DNA from: Annulohypoxylon bovei var. microspora
Taxonomy: Eukaryota; Ascomycota; Sordariomycetes; Xylariales; Hypoxylaceae
Length of the DNA stretch: 64,000 bases
Reading direction: 5' to 3'
NCBI GenBank assembly: GCA_022836615.1
Contig: MU405295.1
Coordinates: forward strand, 104,099-168,098
The position numbers and the translations under genes were made by a program. Below the pieces are notes generated by a model. That model saw nothing but the letters and a program-made list of their open reading frames with translations. It searched no databases and was not told the DNA's origin. Positions 31,362 to 43,753 of this stretch are shown one piece after another; positions within the stretch are counted from its first letter, which is position 1; each line of letters begins with the position of its first letter.

Positions 31362-34300
31362 GAACCCGTTCATGGGCTTGGAGGACTAGGATATGTCCTG
31401 GTTCTGGATCGTTTGGCGACCTTCTGGAAACTTGTCGGTGCAGATTAGCCTAGGGCAAATCAATAAACCGGTTCTTCTTAATACTTATGGTGACTGTTTC
31501 GATATATATTCCGCTTCATGATAGTGAGGCGTTTTCTATCGTGACTCCTAATGTAGGTAGTTGGCCGTTGGAAGTTTGGTCTACTAAAGGTCTGGTCGGA
31601 TCGGAGCTCGGCCTGTTAGAGGCTCAATCTATCACGATGCGGACTTTAGGAATAGGATTACAACGACGTTGTTGCGCGAGAATTTCTAAGTCTATCTGTT
31701 AAGGGATCTTCTCGATGGACTGAGCCTTTGATGGGCTGAACCTCGATCTATCCAGATCTTCGACGACTAGCCCTCCAATACGATCTATTATGAGGAATAG
31801 ACTTGCTTGTAGCTGGGTTCTAAGACAACGTAGACAGAGTGGCGTGACTTGTATGTATACCATGATCTAGAGCTCCTCGCTTAACAACATAATTACTCCC
31901 TCCACTAGGTAGACGTAGTGGCAGGCTCCCTTATTCAACTATTCGTGTCCCGTTTCAGGGCTAGGCCTTTTCTTAAAGGACATCTAAGGGGGCGAGTATG
32001 TAAGGCAAATTGTATAATTGTACAAAGGAGAAGTCGATAGGTTGATAGCGGTAATTCGATGGCGTTGGTCGTGGGAGAGTAGTGATAATCTCGCAGAACA
32101 TCGACGTTTTGAAGGCACGAAGGATGTTAAAATTTCGGTTATGGCAGGAATGTCGACATATTGTAGTCTTTAAGGGTTATATCGATGAGTTCCGGGGGCT
32201 GCGTATCGTTTAAAATAGGTTACGTGGGTTTAAGCTTTCAGTATGGGCTTGTTGGTATGTCCCCTGATCGAGCATGCATGTTGGTTGAATAAAGTACGAT
32301 AGTTTAGCTAGAGAGATCATGTATGGCTTCACCTCGATCAAGCCCCTTCTATTTTGTATATTACTCAGTCCCGACAGTGCGCCTCTAGGTATAGTGTGTC
32401 GTCCGAATGGCTATTGGACCCCTACACTTCCACTAAAAAGGGGGCTTATCATAGTGAACTCAGGAGTCATGTCATTAAAATGATAAGTGATATTTTCAAA
32501 ACAATAGCACTTTTCTTTTATTCGATGGAACCATAAATCTTCTGCTATCACGAGAATGTTTGATGATACGAGGCTCTCTCTTCTCGGTGTCTTCGACTCG
32601 TTTCTCTATATCCCTTATTGTGTGCTACTAGAGACGCAGGGAAGAATGTGAAAAAATTAAGATACATAAGTCTTCCTGTACAAGCAATTCAGTAATCCCG
32701 GACCGCATCCAAATGAAGAATCATAGGGTTGCAATTCCCAATTTGATGATAATAAGCGAAAAGTATCAGAAGAAAGCTGTCACTTTGTTGGCGTGTGTTC
32801 AAATAAGCGAGGTCAAAACTCTCATACTTCACGCCAAAGTCCCGGGATTTTCGGATATCATATCTGATAGTTTTCAAGACTTTTGTAGAAGCTTCGATTC
32901 TGACTAGGTAGGTAGGTAGTATATTCTTGGAGATCAAGAAGTTATCGCTTGGATACCCTATCAATCGTCAATACCTATGCAAGCCACCATCACGACCTTC
33001 TACAGCACGGCGACAATAAGTGAAATACGGGTATGATCAAAATCATATAGGGTCAGCAAATAACCTTCGAAGGAACCAGGTCCTCCTAGGAGAGTCATTA
33101 GAGGGAAGTTGTCTGCTTCCTCGTGCTTTGAACTCAGGGGACTCTCTCTAGTCATGGGTAAAATCGTAGGATCTCGGACCCGAATGTTTTCTATTCGGAG
33201 GAGATATTCAGGTAATACTCTACCAGAGTTCGTAGAATAGCTATGGTAGTATCTTCGTCACCCCTGTCGCCATATCGTCGATGAACTTGTGGATGGGGTG
33301 ATTCCAAAGGCCTGGGCAGATGGATCACCGTCAGCGGGATAACAGGGAATGCTATCATGCCCCAATCAAATGAGAACACATTTCGAGCAATTTTATTCGA
33401 TTTCTGACGCCGAAGTTGCCCGTAGTTCTCGCATTAAGCTATATCGGTTGAACCCTACCTTACGGTGGGATCGCGCCTATGCCACAGTAGTGTGGGGGGT
33501 GGTCCACCGGCTTTACATACCCAACGATGCCAATTATCTCTCTTTTTTCTTTTTTTTCTTTTTTTTTCCAGCCAGGAAGAAACTACCTAGGATTCTTGAC
33601 TATCAGTCGAGAGATTGTGGATGGCTATCTTGGATGAATATCGTGCTCCTTAGAGTATTGGTCAGATCAGAGTACCATGGGGTAAACCCACATGCCCGTT
33701 CTAAACAACGGCTATGACTTCTTCATCACTACCGAAGAGCCGCTAATGCGACATATATGCATATAAGAACGAATTCAATGTTACACCCGCGCCTCTTGAT
33801 GTCACTATTAGTTGATCTATACGACTCCTGCTTGTTGGTTGTCGGGGATGTGACGGGGAAGACTGAGAGAGGAGGATGGGGTATAATCCGATTTATTTGC
33901 ATATGACGACCCCTTGACGATTTACCATGCCATAGGGTCGGGGCGGGTGTTGGGTTATGGGAAAGCCTTCGAAAACAAGGTATAGAAGCGGCCCGCACCG
34001 CCCGAAACTTGTGATTTGATGCCAAGCGCCGAAGATCGATCTATGGGGTCCCCATGCTAGATGATTTTGTACGCGGAATTCTCGCTAGAGGACATATAGG
34101 AGACATATAACGTTTCTCGAAATTATGGAAATGCATAGTGTCTAGTCATAGTCATGACTAACAAACTGTATAGTACCAACCGAGAGATCCTCGATAAAAG
34201 GGGCACTTGTAACGGTTCCATTTCAAAGTTGGACATGGTTTGTTAACCTCAAACCCGTGATCGGGAACGCCATGTTTACCTTGCCCCAATACATAATCGG

Positions 34301-35518
34301 CTACTACATGATGGGGTAGGAAGTTCAAATACTACGGTGCCGTAGCACTCGCTCATTGGGTGGTATCTTGGCATAAGCTACTCGACCCGACAGGACGGAA
34401 ACCAATCATCTGAAGCCAAAGGCAGCGTATAGTGGACGGCTATCGACGAATCACATTACACCCCGTCCTCGGCCGTGTATGCAACCCTCTGCTGGCAAGG
34501 GATCCACCGATGGAGATCCTACGGCTACGCATGATTTGTATGAGAATACGCGTTGTTTAGCTGGAGTCGGCTTCTCCATTTGCCGTACTCCAGCCGGGTT
34601 CCCGTTTGTTGAAGCATCTTACTGCGGCTCCGTTCTCCAGATTACACATATTAGGCTTTTTCTTCATCGGTACCCATCGCATGGCGATTTGATCCTTTCC
34701 GTTAGACCGTCATGTTGCTTTCCAAGTCTGATCTGCAGTGATCTTTCAAGCCACTTCGCTCCAAGGGGAAATTCGACCCGCCTCCCTCCAACATAATTAG
34801 CTAGAATTTCTGCTTAATCAAGGCATCGTGACAGTATATGGCGAGAAGCCTCCATGAAAAGCCCCCCGCATGAGGCTTGGTCTTATCACACTCTACTCCC
34901 AGTTTATGGCTGAGCAGGGGGCACGTCTTACGGGTTCTAGCCATACTACTAGTAGCGAACCTATAGTTAGGCATACTGCATGCATACCTAGGTATTCATG
35001 CCGTAATAATTCCCTTCGCTAGAATCCCTGATATGCAGTAGGGATCAGATCAGACGGCAATAGGATGACTATCTTACCATTACTAACCAGAGCTGATTTG
35101 TAGCGGGGTGTTGAATCGATCTGGCTGTATGACATCCTTTGCAGAAGTGGATCAAATGCCGAGACGACGAGGATTTTTCCAATTGTTCATCGAGGATTAT
35201 ACATACTAGTTACCATATGTACATAGACCGTCCTATAAAATTCTCACCCTTGGACTAACAGTAGATTAATAAAGCAATTACCATCGAGTTCTCGTACCAA
35301 CAGTAAGAATTTCCTCTTAGACTAGCTCCAAGAGCTAACAGGCCGTACGCAATAGAGGATAAAGACATAGTACATGACTGTTTCTAGTTCAGCCCCGAAG
35401 CTAGTGCCGATTATATCTACCAGTTAACTCCAATCGACAGCTAGCGTGAGCATTATTACCACCTAGGTGGAAGCCAATCAGCAACCCAAAATGACGAGAT
35501 AGGCTTTCCGAGGATGGA
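31362..35518. other. Gene desert, left part
   Basis: Over 4 kb without a supported gene. ORFs here are short, have no domain and do not join by plausible introns. Contains a T-rich tract at 33541-33569 and dispersed CCTAGG-type motifs (for example 34986-34994). Confidence 0.4.
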
Positions 35519-35692
35519 AAAAAAAAAAGGGGGGGGGGGGGGGGGCCCCGTCAGCCCCGGTGGACGGCAGAAACATGCTCCTTTAAAAAACACCATACAC
35601 GTAGAAACTCAACCCACGACGAGGAAGCAAAACGCGCCCCGGATCGCGGCAGCCCACGCGTCGAAGGACNNNNNNNNNNCCCCCCCCCCCCG

Positions 35693-35733
<41 letters not shown>

Positions 35734-35878
35734 CCCGCCCCCGCCCCCCCCCCCCCCCGTCAGCCCCGGTGGACGGCAGAATCATGCTCCTTTACTATAC
35801 ACCTTACTCGTAGAATCTCTACCCTCGACGAGGAAGCTAATCGCGACCCGGATCGCGTCAGCACTCGAGTCGAAGGAC
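35519..35878. other. Assembly gap with flanking homopolymers and duplicated sequence
   Basis: An A-run and G-run at 35518-35545 lead into a ~122-bp segment (35548-35669). Then come ten N (35670-35679), a nearly pure C-run with rare G (35680-35757), and a second copy of the same ~122-bp segment (35757-35878). The copies share the same start (CCGTCAGCCCCGGTGGACGG) and end (TCGAAGGAC). They differ at close to twenty positions, mostly T in the right copy against A in the left. An unresolved, probably artefactual duplication at a homopolymer is the simplest reading. An open frame spanning the Ns encodes only Pro runs and is not a gene. Confidence 0.85.
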
Positions 35879-37210
35879 GTTCAGGGGTAACGTGCTAGCA
35901 GCTCGCCTAGGTCCATCCGGGGAGCTTCTCCGGGTTACTAGCATTGCTACTGATAGTTACATTTAGAAACTACATGACTAATGGCTGGTAAAGGCGATAG
36001 CCACGTTTGTGAGCACATCAGAGGGATGGTTGGCTGACATACATTAGGCGAGGGGATTAAACTCATATGTATATACACCATTGTCCCAAGTCCTCGAGAC
36101 ACTAATGGAACAGGGAATTGGAATACTAATTCAAAAATACCTAGGGTAGTATTATACGGTAGTTGGTTCTTATCCTAGCTAGTACGGAGATAATTGATAC
36201 AGATGAAGGCCACCGTTAGATTCCAGTGTGTACGAGACTTGATATGAGAATAGTAGCCTTTTGCGGTTCTCGTAGAGTATAATCTTTATAAGTGGTATTA
36301 AATTTCATTCACTAGCCTTTCCCTCCCCAGATGAGTCTGGAGACGAAAGTAGTAGCTATGTATGACAATATATAAATTATATAAGAAGACTCTACTAATA
36401 CGTAGGTATGTTGTCTTCCTTGTTGGCAACCCCCCCTTTACTTAGACAAGTGTGGACACGAGATCTAAGGTACCTATAGCGTGTGAGTGATTATGCAAAA
36501 GGCGACCCCAGATTATTAGTCCACGGCCCTGTACAGGTTCAATATGCAGCGGATATGGATAGTCCCCTATTCGTACAGATCTCGTCATCCGCGTTCAGAG
36601 TGGGCAGTGATTCGGGCTATCAATAAGCGGAGATACATGGTAATTATATTATAATGGATTCCATAGAAATCATGTAAATGGTTCTAGACATAATTTTGGC
36701 GAATAGAGATGCTATCAGAGACCCAGGCCCCTGGATCGGATTTTAGAGACGAAGTATATTACTACCTTGGGCTCTCTTCATGTAAGTTATGGGCAGGAAT
36801 CAGATCAAGATTCTGGACCTAGGCCTACTATAGGCTGTAAATCAAAACACGCCTGCCTGCTGTAGTCTCTATATTGGTGTTGGTTGCTGACCAACCTTGG
36901 TGTGGTGGGATGGCAACCTAAGAGACAACAAAATGATATCCCGTTAATTCTGAGTATGTTACAGCTTATGCTGGTTGATCACACCAACGGTCTTGACCAA
37001 TAGATCTTGACGTTATATTCGTGAAATCGAGATCGAGTCAAAATTTGTCTACTTTTGCCAATGCCACTGCGTCACCTCTTCGTGTATATAACATTCCTGG
37101 CAGGCCTACATCTATAATATCTAAACGTGGTAACCGAAATGAATTATCAACTATATTCGATATTAGCAATCATATGTCTATGAGTGAACAAAGAATCAAC
37201 CTAACCCACA
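35879..37210. other. Gene desert, right part, and upstream region of aminomutase gene
   Basis: 1.3 kb without a supported gene. A short open frame starting at 37021 overlaps the next gene in another frame and lacks features. The promoter of the aminomutase gene must lie here. Confidence 0.4.
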
Positions 37211-38952
37211 ATGCTTCCTTTAGTTCGTCGGAGCTGCCAGGCTCTTACACGCAGCAAAGGAAGCCCAGGCGTTCCGGAGACTTCATCCTACGTCGTACGG
37301 GGAATAGCTACCACCACATCCCATCATGCACTTGAAGCACGTAACCATCATGGGCTTGTATTGGAACATCTTCCTATGTCTCCTTTTTCGTCCGGCCCGC
37401 CTCCTTTACTGTCAGAACCTCGCTGGAAGACCGACGACGCTTTCTGGCGTAAAGTTCCGCAATGGAGAGATGTGCCCAATGATGAATTTCTATCTTGGAG
37501 ATGGGGTGTCAAAGTAAACTCACCCTTCTATATAAGTGGCATTGGCTAAAAGTAATAGAATGTCGTCGAGGCAAACACGAAAAAGAAGAATAAGCTATTG
37601 GAGTTTCTCTACGCCGTCTTGCCGGATAGGGTTCCTCGTATCTATGGTCTCGACGGCTCTGTGAGCCGTGACGAGTTTATAGGTGACGTTGTAAGTGGTA
37701 TGAGGAAATCTACGATGTCTATTAGGGTCATGTAAGTGTACCTAACGAGTACGAAAGAGCAAAGGCCACTTCCACTCACATGAATCGTCTAATACCTAAC
37801 TTCATATAGGCCGTATATGATAAGTAGGATTAATTGGAACGATCCGGCAAACGACCCAATCTTTAGACAGTTTATCCCAATGGGGTCTATAATGGTTGAA
37901 GACCACCCCATGGCCAATAATGACTCGTTAAACGAAAAGGGGGACTTGCCTGTTGAGGGGCTCGTTCATCGCTATCCCGACAAAGCGCTCTTCCTCCGTA
38001 TGGGTTCTCTCTAATGTTCTTGTTTTGCCGATATATCGCTAATACGCTGAAGCAACTTCGGTGTGCCCAACATATTGTCAATATTGCACGAGATCCTACG
38101 GTATAGGACCCAGCACCGAAACGCTATCTAAGGATCCGCATAGGATGTCACGAGAAAAAATAGATGACGTCTTCAAGTACATCGCAAGCCAAGAAGGACT
38201 ACACGATATAGTCGTCTCCGGCGGAGATGCCTTTTACATACAACCCGATCTCCTCGAAGAAATCGGCGACCGACTTATTGCAGCAAAGAACATCGAAAGA
38301 TTCCGGTTTGCGACTAAGGGGTTAGCAGTAGCGCCGCACAGATTCCTCGACAGAAAAGACCCTTGGACAGATGCCCTGATTCGGGTATCAGACAAAGCAA
38401 AGAGAGCGGGCAAACACATGGCTTTACACACCCACTTTAATCACCCAGATGAGATATCCTGGATCACAGAACAGGCTAGCCTCAGGCTCGTACAGTCGGG
38501 TGTTACTATTCGCAACCAGTCGGTGCTACTTCGAGATGTCAACGACAATGTCGACACCATGCTGACTCTGATAAAGAAGTTGGCTAGCATGGTAATTCAA
38601 CCGGTAAGTAGTCACGGACCACTAGATGAAACCGATCGATTGCTAACCAATCGGCCAGTATTACATTTACCAATGTGACATGGTGAGGAAGGTCGAGCAC
38701 CTGCGCACACCCCTGCAGACTCTGCTCGACATCGAGTCGCAGATACAGGGTGCGGTCGCCGGATTCTTCATCCCGAAATGTATAGTCGATCTCCCTGGCG
38801 GCGGTGGTAAACGGCCGGCGTCCCTCCACGAGTCCTACGACCGAAGAACGGGCATTTCCACATTTAAACAGCCAGCGCTCAGAGGTAAGGGTAGGGAAGA
38901 TAAGGTATACACATATCATGATCCAGTGGATACTCTACTCCCTCCTTCGTAG
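37211..38952 (+). CDS. L-lysine 2,3-aminomutase-like radical SAM/PLP enzyme, probably mitochondrial
   Basis: Five exons, 37211-37513, 37559-37731, 37810-37997, 38053-38603 and 38659-38952, sum to 1509 nt (502 aa). The radical SAM motif is C226-x3-C230-x2-C233 (CPTYCQYC), split from the preceding exon by an intron one codon before PTSVC. The PLP-binding lysine is Lys456 in DLPGGGGK. Asp386 (LLRDVNDN) and Asp449 (IVDLPGG) match the substrate-binding Asp pair of bacterial KamA. RFATKGLAV, HMALHTHFNHP and YYIYQCDMVRKVEHLRTP are further family blocks. The ~45-residue N-terminus is Arg/Ser/Thr-rich without acidic runs and looks like a mitochondrial targeting sequence, fitting an Fe-S enzyme. The reaction would be alpha-lysine to beta-lysine, but the fungal substrate is unproven. 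The gene stands alone in a gene-poor region. Confidence 0.92.
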
Positions 38953-41196
38953 TATTACTTGCTTGAGGTCGGGTTGGTTAGTGATGAGTGAGGGAATGGG
39001 TTAAAGTATTTGATATTGAAGTTGGGTAACTGCAATCTCAGTCTCTCATTTTGACTAGATTATCTAGGTACTAGTTAGTAGCTATTATATCGTAGCTTAA
39101 TATACCTATCATGGATATATGTACTATGTATGCGCTCTCATGGCGTTGAACCCTCTGGCCTTCGAGTCTTAAAAAAGTCCGTCTCTGATCTTGCAGCTTG
39201 GTTGGCCGATTATCCGCCCGTGTACGTAATGCACGTCCAGTATGGTCTGATGAATGAACAGAGCCCAATGGGGCGGGAGATGTGCGTTTCAGACGAGGGC
39301 GATAGCCTTGCAGTAGCGTATAGTCATGTGTCCGATAGCCTGGGGGTCCTGCTAGGTCCTGCATGTTTCAAGAGCAGATCCAGTCCAAGCTCGTTAGCGT
39401 CCGTGATCTTCCCCCTCACCGACAAGGTGACATGCCCTTACATAACAAATATATTGCCCATATTGTAGACAAACTACGTGATGTCAAGTCGAGGCGATGT
39501 CACCCAACTAAGCATCTAGTATCGATGGATAGGGTTCGGAGAATAAGAGCTATATTGAATGATATATGTGTAAGATCGTTTCCGAAGTTGAACTCTGGCT
39601 ATTACCGATAATGGTATTCGTCATAGTCAAGCTGAAAGCTGAAGTAGATGTTCGGTATCTCCCCGCTTAGAATCTGATCTTATTGTTTTTAAGCGTCCGG
39701 CTATAAGGATACCACGCCAACTTAACACAAGGATTCGAACGAGGCCTCAAATCTCAACAACAGACTATTATGTTATATAGGTACGTATGTAGTACCTAGA
39801 TAGTTGACGACGAGTATAGCGACATAAATCTAGACTTGACAGGGTCTAGCGCTCGGGGTCTGTGAAGGATTCAAGAACTGCGTAGTGGTTGCGGAGTAGA
39901 TCATGCCGCCAAGGCCTGGGACTATTGATATACTATATGTGCGTAATTATATAATAGCTCCTAAGATCGACGATTATCTAGAACACCTTACCCATATGGG
40001 AGATAGCTCACATGAGTCTCTTCCATATTGATATCTAGGTAGGTATCTAGAGATTCGATAAACCGGGCTAATCGGGCTAATCGAGGTAAAAGATGATCAC
40101 GATCGATTCATGATATAATAAAGAGCTAAAGAAACAAGAAATATCCATACGGCAGTTCAACTGCATAGTACCAGGTACGGTAAGATGTTTCCTTGTTACC
40201 ACGTGGATGAGCCAAGACTTGCTCGATATTAAGAGATGTCACACATGTTGTTTTTGTTAAGTTGAAATGTGATGAGCATGGACCATAACATAACATAAAA
40301 GTCAAAGCACTGACCCCCAAAGCACAAGGTTTGCCTAAATTACATAAAATGCGATCATGGATTGTGCTACAGTAGATCGTGTGCAACGTACAGTCAGGTA
40401 CATACATAGTAGCCACGTTTTTCTCTGACGGGCGGAACCTCCTCTTTATTCCCCATTTTATTTCCTGACACAGGCTGTGATGGTTCCTGAGCTAGCCTAG
40501 CTAGGCCTAGTATTTCGTCCCGTGTCGTTGATAGTTTACTCAACTAACGGCAAATAACGGTCAAGTCTAGGGGCTAGGATGTTCAGCCTGTCTGTTTGGT
40601 TAGGGGTAAGGATCCCGAGAATTCCCAGCACTCAGGAACCGTTTATGTCAGGTACTTTGTCGCGTCTGCGGTCTCCTCTAGGGCTGTCAGGAATTCAATC
40701 TGCCAGGCCATTATTGGGTTATTATTCGTTGAGAGCTTCATTCTACACGCATACCTAGTCTGCTAGTACAAGGTATGCTTGGTATGTGACAGCCAGTAGA
40801 TGACCAGGTGCTAGGGAATTTATCCTCGTTCTCCGGGTAATGCGCACTGAACACCAACACGAAATCAATTTATCGCCAAGTACGAAGTATCTAGGTAAAT
40901 TTTCGTTTTCAAATGTTCCATGATTCTTCTCCTTTTCAATCTCATAACCTTGTAACCTTGTCATTTTGGAAAGTCTTAACTCTTGTTTTATGCTTTCCGT
41001 CATTGATCGTACCTGCACCTATACCTGCACCTGCACTTGCATCTGTACTTACAAACCTGTACTTGCACTTGCAACTTGCACTTTCTTGATAATAATCATG
41101 TCTTTTTGAAATTGACTTTTTTTCGTTCTTCTAACTTTTAATAATGTTTCCTGACGGCTTTTAATCCAACCATCCTCGTCTATTACAACTCCAACG
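38953..41196. other. Gene-free stretch
   Basis: 2.2 kb without a supported gene. Dispersed TAGGTA-type motifs occur (40035-40048). A degenerate CTGCAC/CTTGCA hexamer-like array lies at 41010-41082, in the likely 5' leader of the next gene. Confidence 0.4.
41010..41082 (+). repeat. Degenerate CTGCAC/CTTGCA short tandem array
   Basis: Repeated ACCTGCACC, CTTGCA and CTGTACTT units in tandem, about 120 bp upstream of the start codon at 41197. Confidence 0.6.
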
Positions 41197-43753
41197 ATGC
41201 AGCACTGCACCGGTGCCAACCTCAGCGACGGGAACCATACAGACCAACAAGTGACCCGCCACAATGCAGTTGGCCGAAGTAGTACGATAGACTATCACAA
41301 CAGCCTCCTCGATCAGGCCCGACAGGAACACGAGTCGGAGCGACCTAGAAGACCCCATACACATCAATGCCATCCTACCCAGAATCATTCACTTGGTTCA
41401 ATTCGACAATGGTTACCGTTGTCCAATATTAAGAGACAGAGAACCTTGGGAAACAACGACAACGACAACGACAACGTTGGAAGGGGATGCAACAAGAAGG
41501 CAAAGAATGAGAAGGATCACAACAATCGTGAAGTGGCGCCACCGCCACATCCACATCTCACAAGAAGAGATATCGAAGAATTTGAGGCTCTTCCCGTAGC
41601 TATTAGACGAAAGGTAAGTTTTGGTTTTATTATTATTTTTAGTTCCCAATTTTTCTTTTTTCTTTTTTCTTTTTGATTGTCTTTTCCTCCCTTACTTCTA
41701 ACATCACCTCCTTCATCTTTGGTCATCAAAAGAAGAAGAAAAATGATATATAAGAAAAAACACTCCATACATATCAACTTTTACCCTCCCACCTGTTCCT
41801 CAGTGAGATCTTTTTTTCCGGATTGGATAATCCACAAAGAGACTAAACTGCAGAAACGCGCCGCGGCAGCTTCATGGTGGCAAGCCCCTCCTACCAATTA
41901 GGACGATCGTACCGACCTTGGAAAGGGGGTGGTGGTGAGGAGAGTAACCAACGAAGCTGTGCAGCTGTTCGCTTATAGGCTGGCTGGGCTAGTTAAGCAA
42001 AGCAGTAACGGCGGCGACCAAGCTTAGATTGGTATAAACCAGCTCTGGGCAATATACTACCTATGGTATAGCCCTGCATATTGCAACGCTTTGGGCCATT
42101 GCGAGTGCAGGTTCTGCAATCTTCATGCATGCATGGGGTTACCATCTACTATGTATTATGCCCGTTCCTGCATCAGAGCACACTCGCCCAATTCCACTCG
42201 TTCTCCTTATTCACCTTATCCTCCCTATTATTATTCTCTCTTATTCCCCATAGCATTCATAATTATACATATGAAAGAATTCTGCCAGTGTCTTTACTAA
42301 ATCCCTTCCCCTCTTTTTTTTTTAACAGTATTTCTCCACCTTGGAACGTTTGCGTCTCGCTCAAACCTCTGGCATCCTGGACCCCCAATCCGACGCTTTC
42401 AGACATCATAAATTTCGGGGAGCCTCTCTCAGCGCCGTCCCCGGCAAGCTATTGGAACGCCCTACAACCGCTCCATCCCATCGGGGCCACGCAGCCTCCG
42501 TCGATTTGGCCTTCCTAGCCAGGCTTCCCGCTAAGGTTAGGGAAAAGCATCTTAGCAGGGAGGAACAGGTCGTCATCGCCAAGCGCTTGCGCCAGAGCGT
42601 TATCCTTGATGCTGCCGACGAAGCTTTTCTGAAGGCGGGCCGTCTTGCGAATAGACGCCCTACCCCTCCACCTTATCCGGCTACTTTGTGTTCTTCAGCG
42701 CGACATAGCATGGAGTCTCTAGTGGGGGACAATGCTTCCCTGAAGGCGCACGATGCGCTTTACGATAGCTTTCGATGGTTAGATGAAGACGAGGACCTCG
42801 ACCTCCGTCTCGCTCTCGATGACTATCACGTGAATCTGAGAGAGTCTGTACCCATGCCTCCTAAAGATACGAGGCCTCCTTCGTTTCGTCGTCACCTATC
42901 TTTCTCCAAGATTCCATTTGGGCGCTCATCTATCTCCTCAAGTCGACCCGCGACAAAGGATGCGGCACCTCCTACCGCCCATTCAGCAGCCCCAAGTCCG
43001 GTCGCGTACCTGCCACCTGTAAGACGAAAATCTAGGGCCCTGTCTCTTATCACCCCGAAGCACGTTACCCACGAGTCAATTTCCTCAATCGACCCTGGCG
43101 CGGCTCATTATCAGGACCCCGAGGCACGTCTGAAATTACGAGTCTACCTCGCCTCGCCGCAAAAGTTCGACGAAGCAATCGAGTTTGGTTTCCCATCAAA
43201 CGATCCTCCGTCAGCAGGCGTATATGGAGATGGTCCAAGCGCTAAGGACCAGTCGCGCTTGATGTTCTCTCCAGACTCGGAGAAATTCAAGACATTCCTT
43301 TCAGATGATCGATCATCTACTTACAGTGAGGATGCCTCGCTGCCGGACCCGGAGTCGCCTAGGACCCCAAATACGCTAGATAAGCATGTCAAACCTCTCC
43401 AGCTCCCGGCCACCGACGATTATTCTTCGAGGCCTTCGGAAGGTTATGCGCAAGTGCCTGCATCTTCCCGCGAAATGACGCTGCGTATGACGCTAACGCG
43501 GCCGGATTTGCGAGCCTGCGAAGACCAAATATACGGGTGGCAGAAGGGACCACGACAGTATTCAAGTTCAAGTAAACCTGCTCAGATTCTAGCTCTACGA
43601 GACGATATTCCTACATCTACGACATACGTTAGGGAGAGTCCTAAGGAGAGCATGGACAAGATTTTCGCCGATATTGACCAAGAGCTCGGTCCACCGGCCT
43701 CTGCAGATAACAATGTTATGAAGCGCATCTGGAATCGAGTGCGACGAAGCTAA
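41197..43753 (+). CDS. Conserved fungal disordered protein (function unknown)
   Basis: Two exons, 41197-41613 and 42329-43753, joined across an unusually long 715-nt intron (GTAAGT...TTTAACAG), encode 613 aa. The splice joins a single conserved helical block, DIEEFEALPVAIRRK to YFSTLERLRLAQ, which I recall from Pezizomycotina proteins of unknown function (sometimes labelled mucin). Further ordered pieces are DLAFLARLPAKVREKHLSRE and an acidic LDEDEDLDLRLALDDY stretch. Most of the rest is Ser/Pro-rich and disordered, with possible phosphosites such as RRHLSFSK. The C-terminus has MDKIFADIDQELG and ends IWNRVRRS. There is no signal peptide or membrane segment. No pathway can be assigned. The N-terminal 115 residues are His/Asn/Gln-rich and the exact start is less sure than the rest. 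Confidence 0.78.

Noticed and set aside
35514..35813. Pro/Gly-rich open frame spanning the N gap
   Set aside because: It is created by homopolymers and undefined bases.
39728..39745. GGATTCGAAC, resembling a tRNA B box on the minus strand
   Set aside because: The flanking bases do not form a T-stem and no cloverleaf could be drawn.
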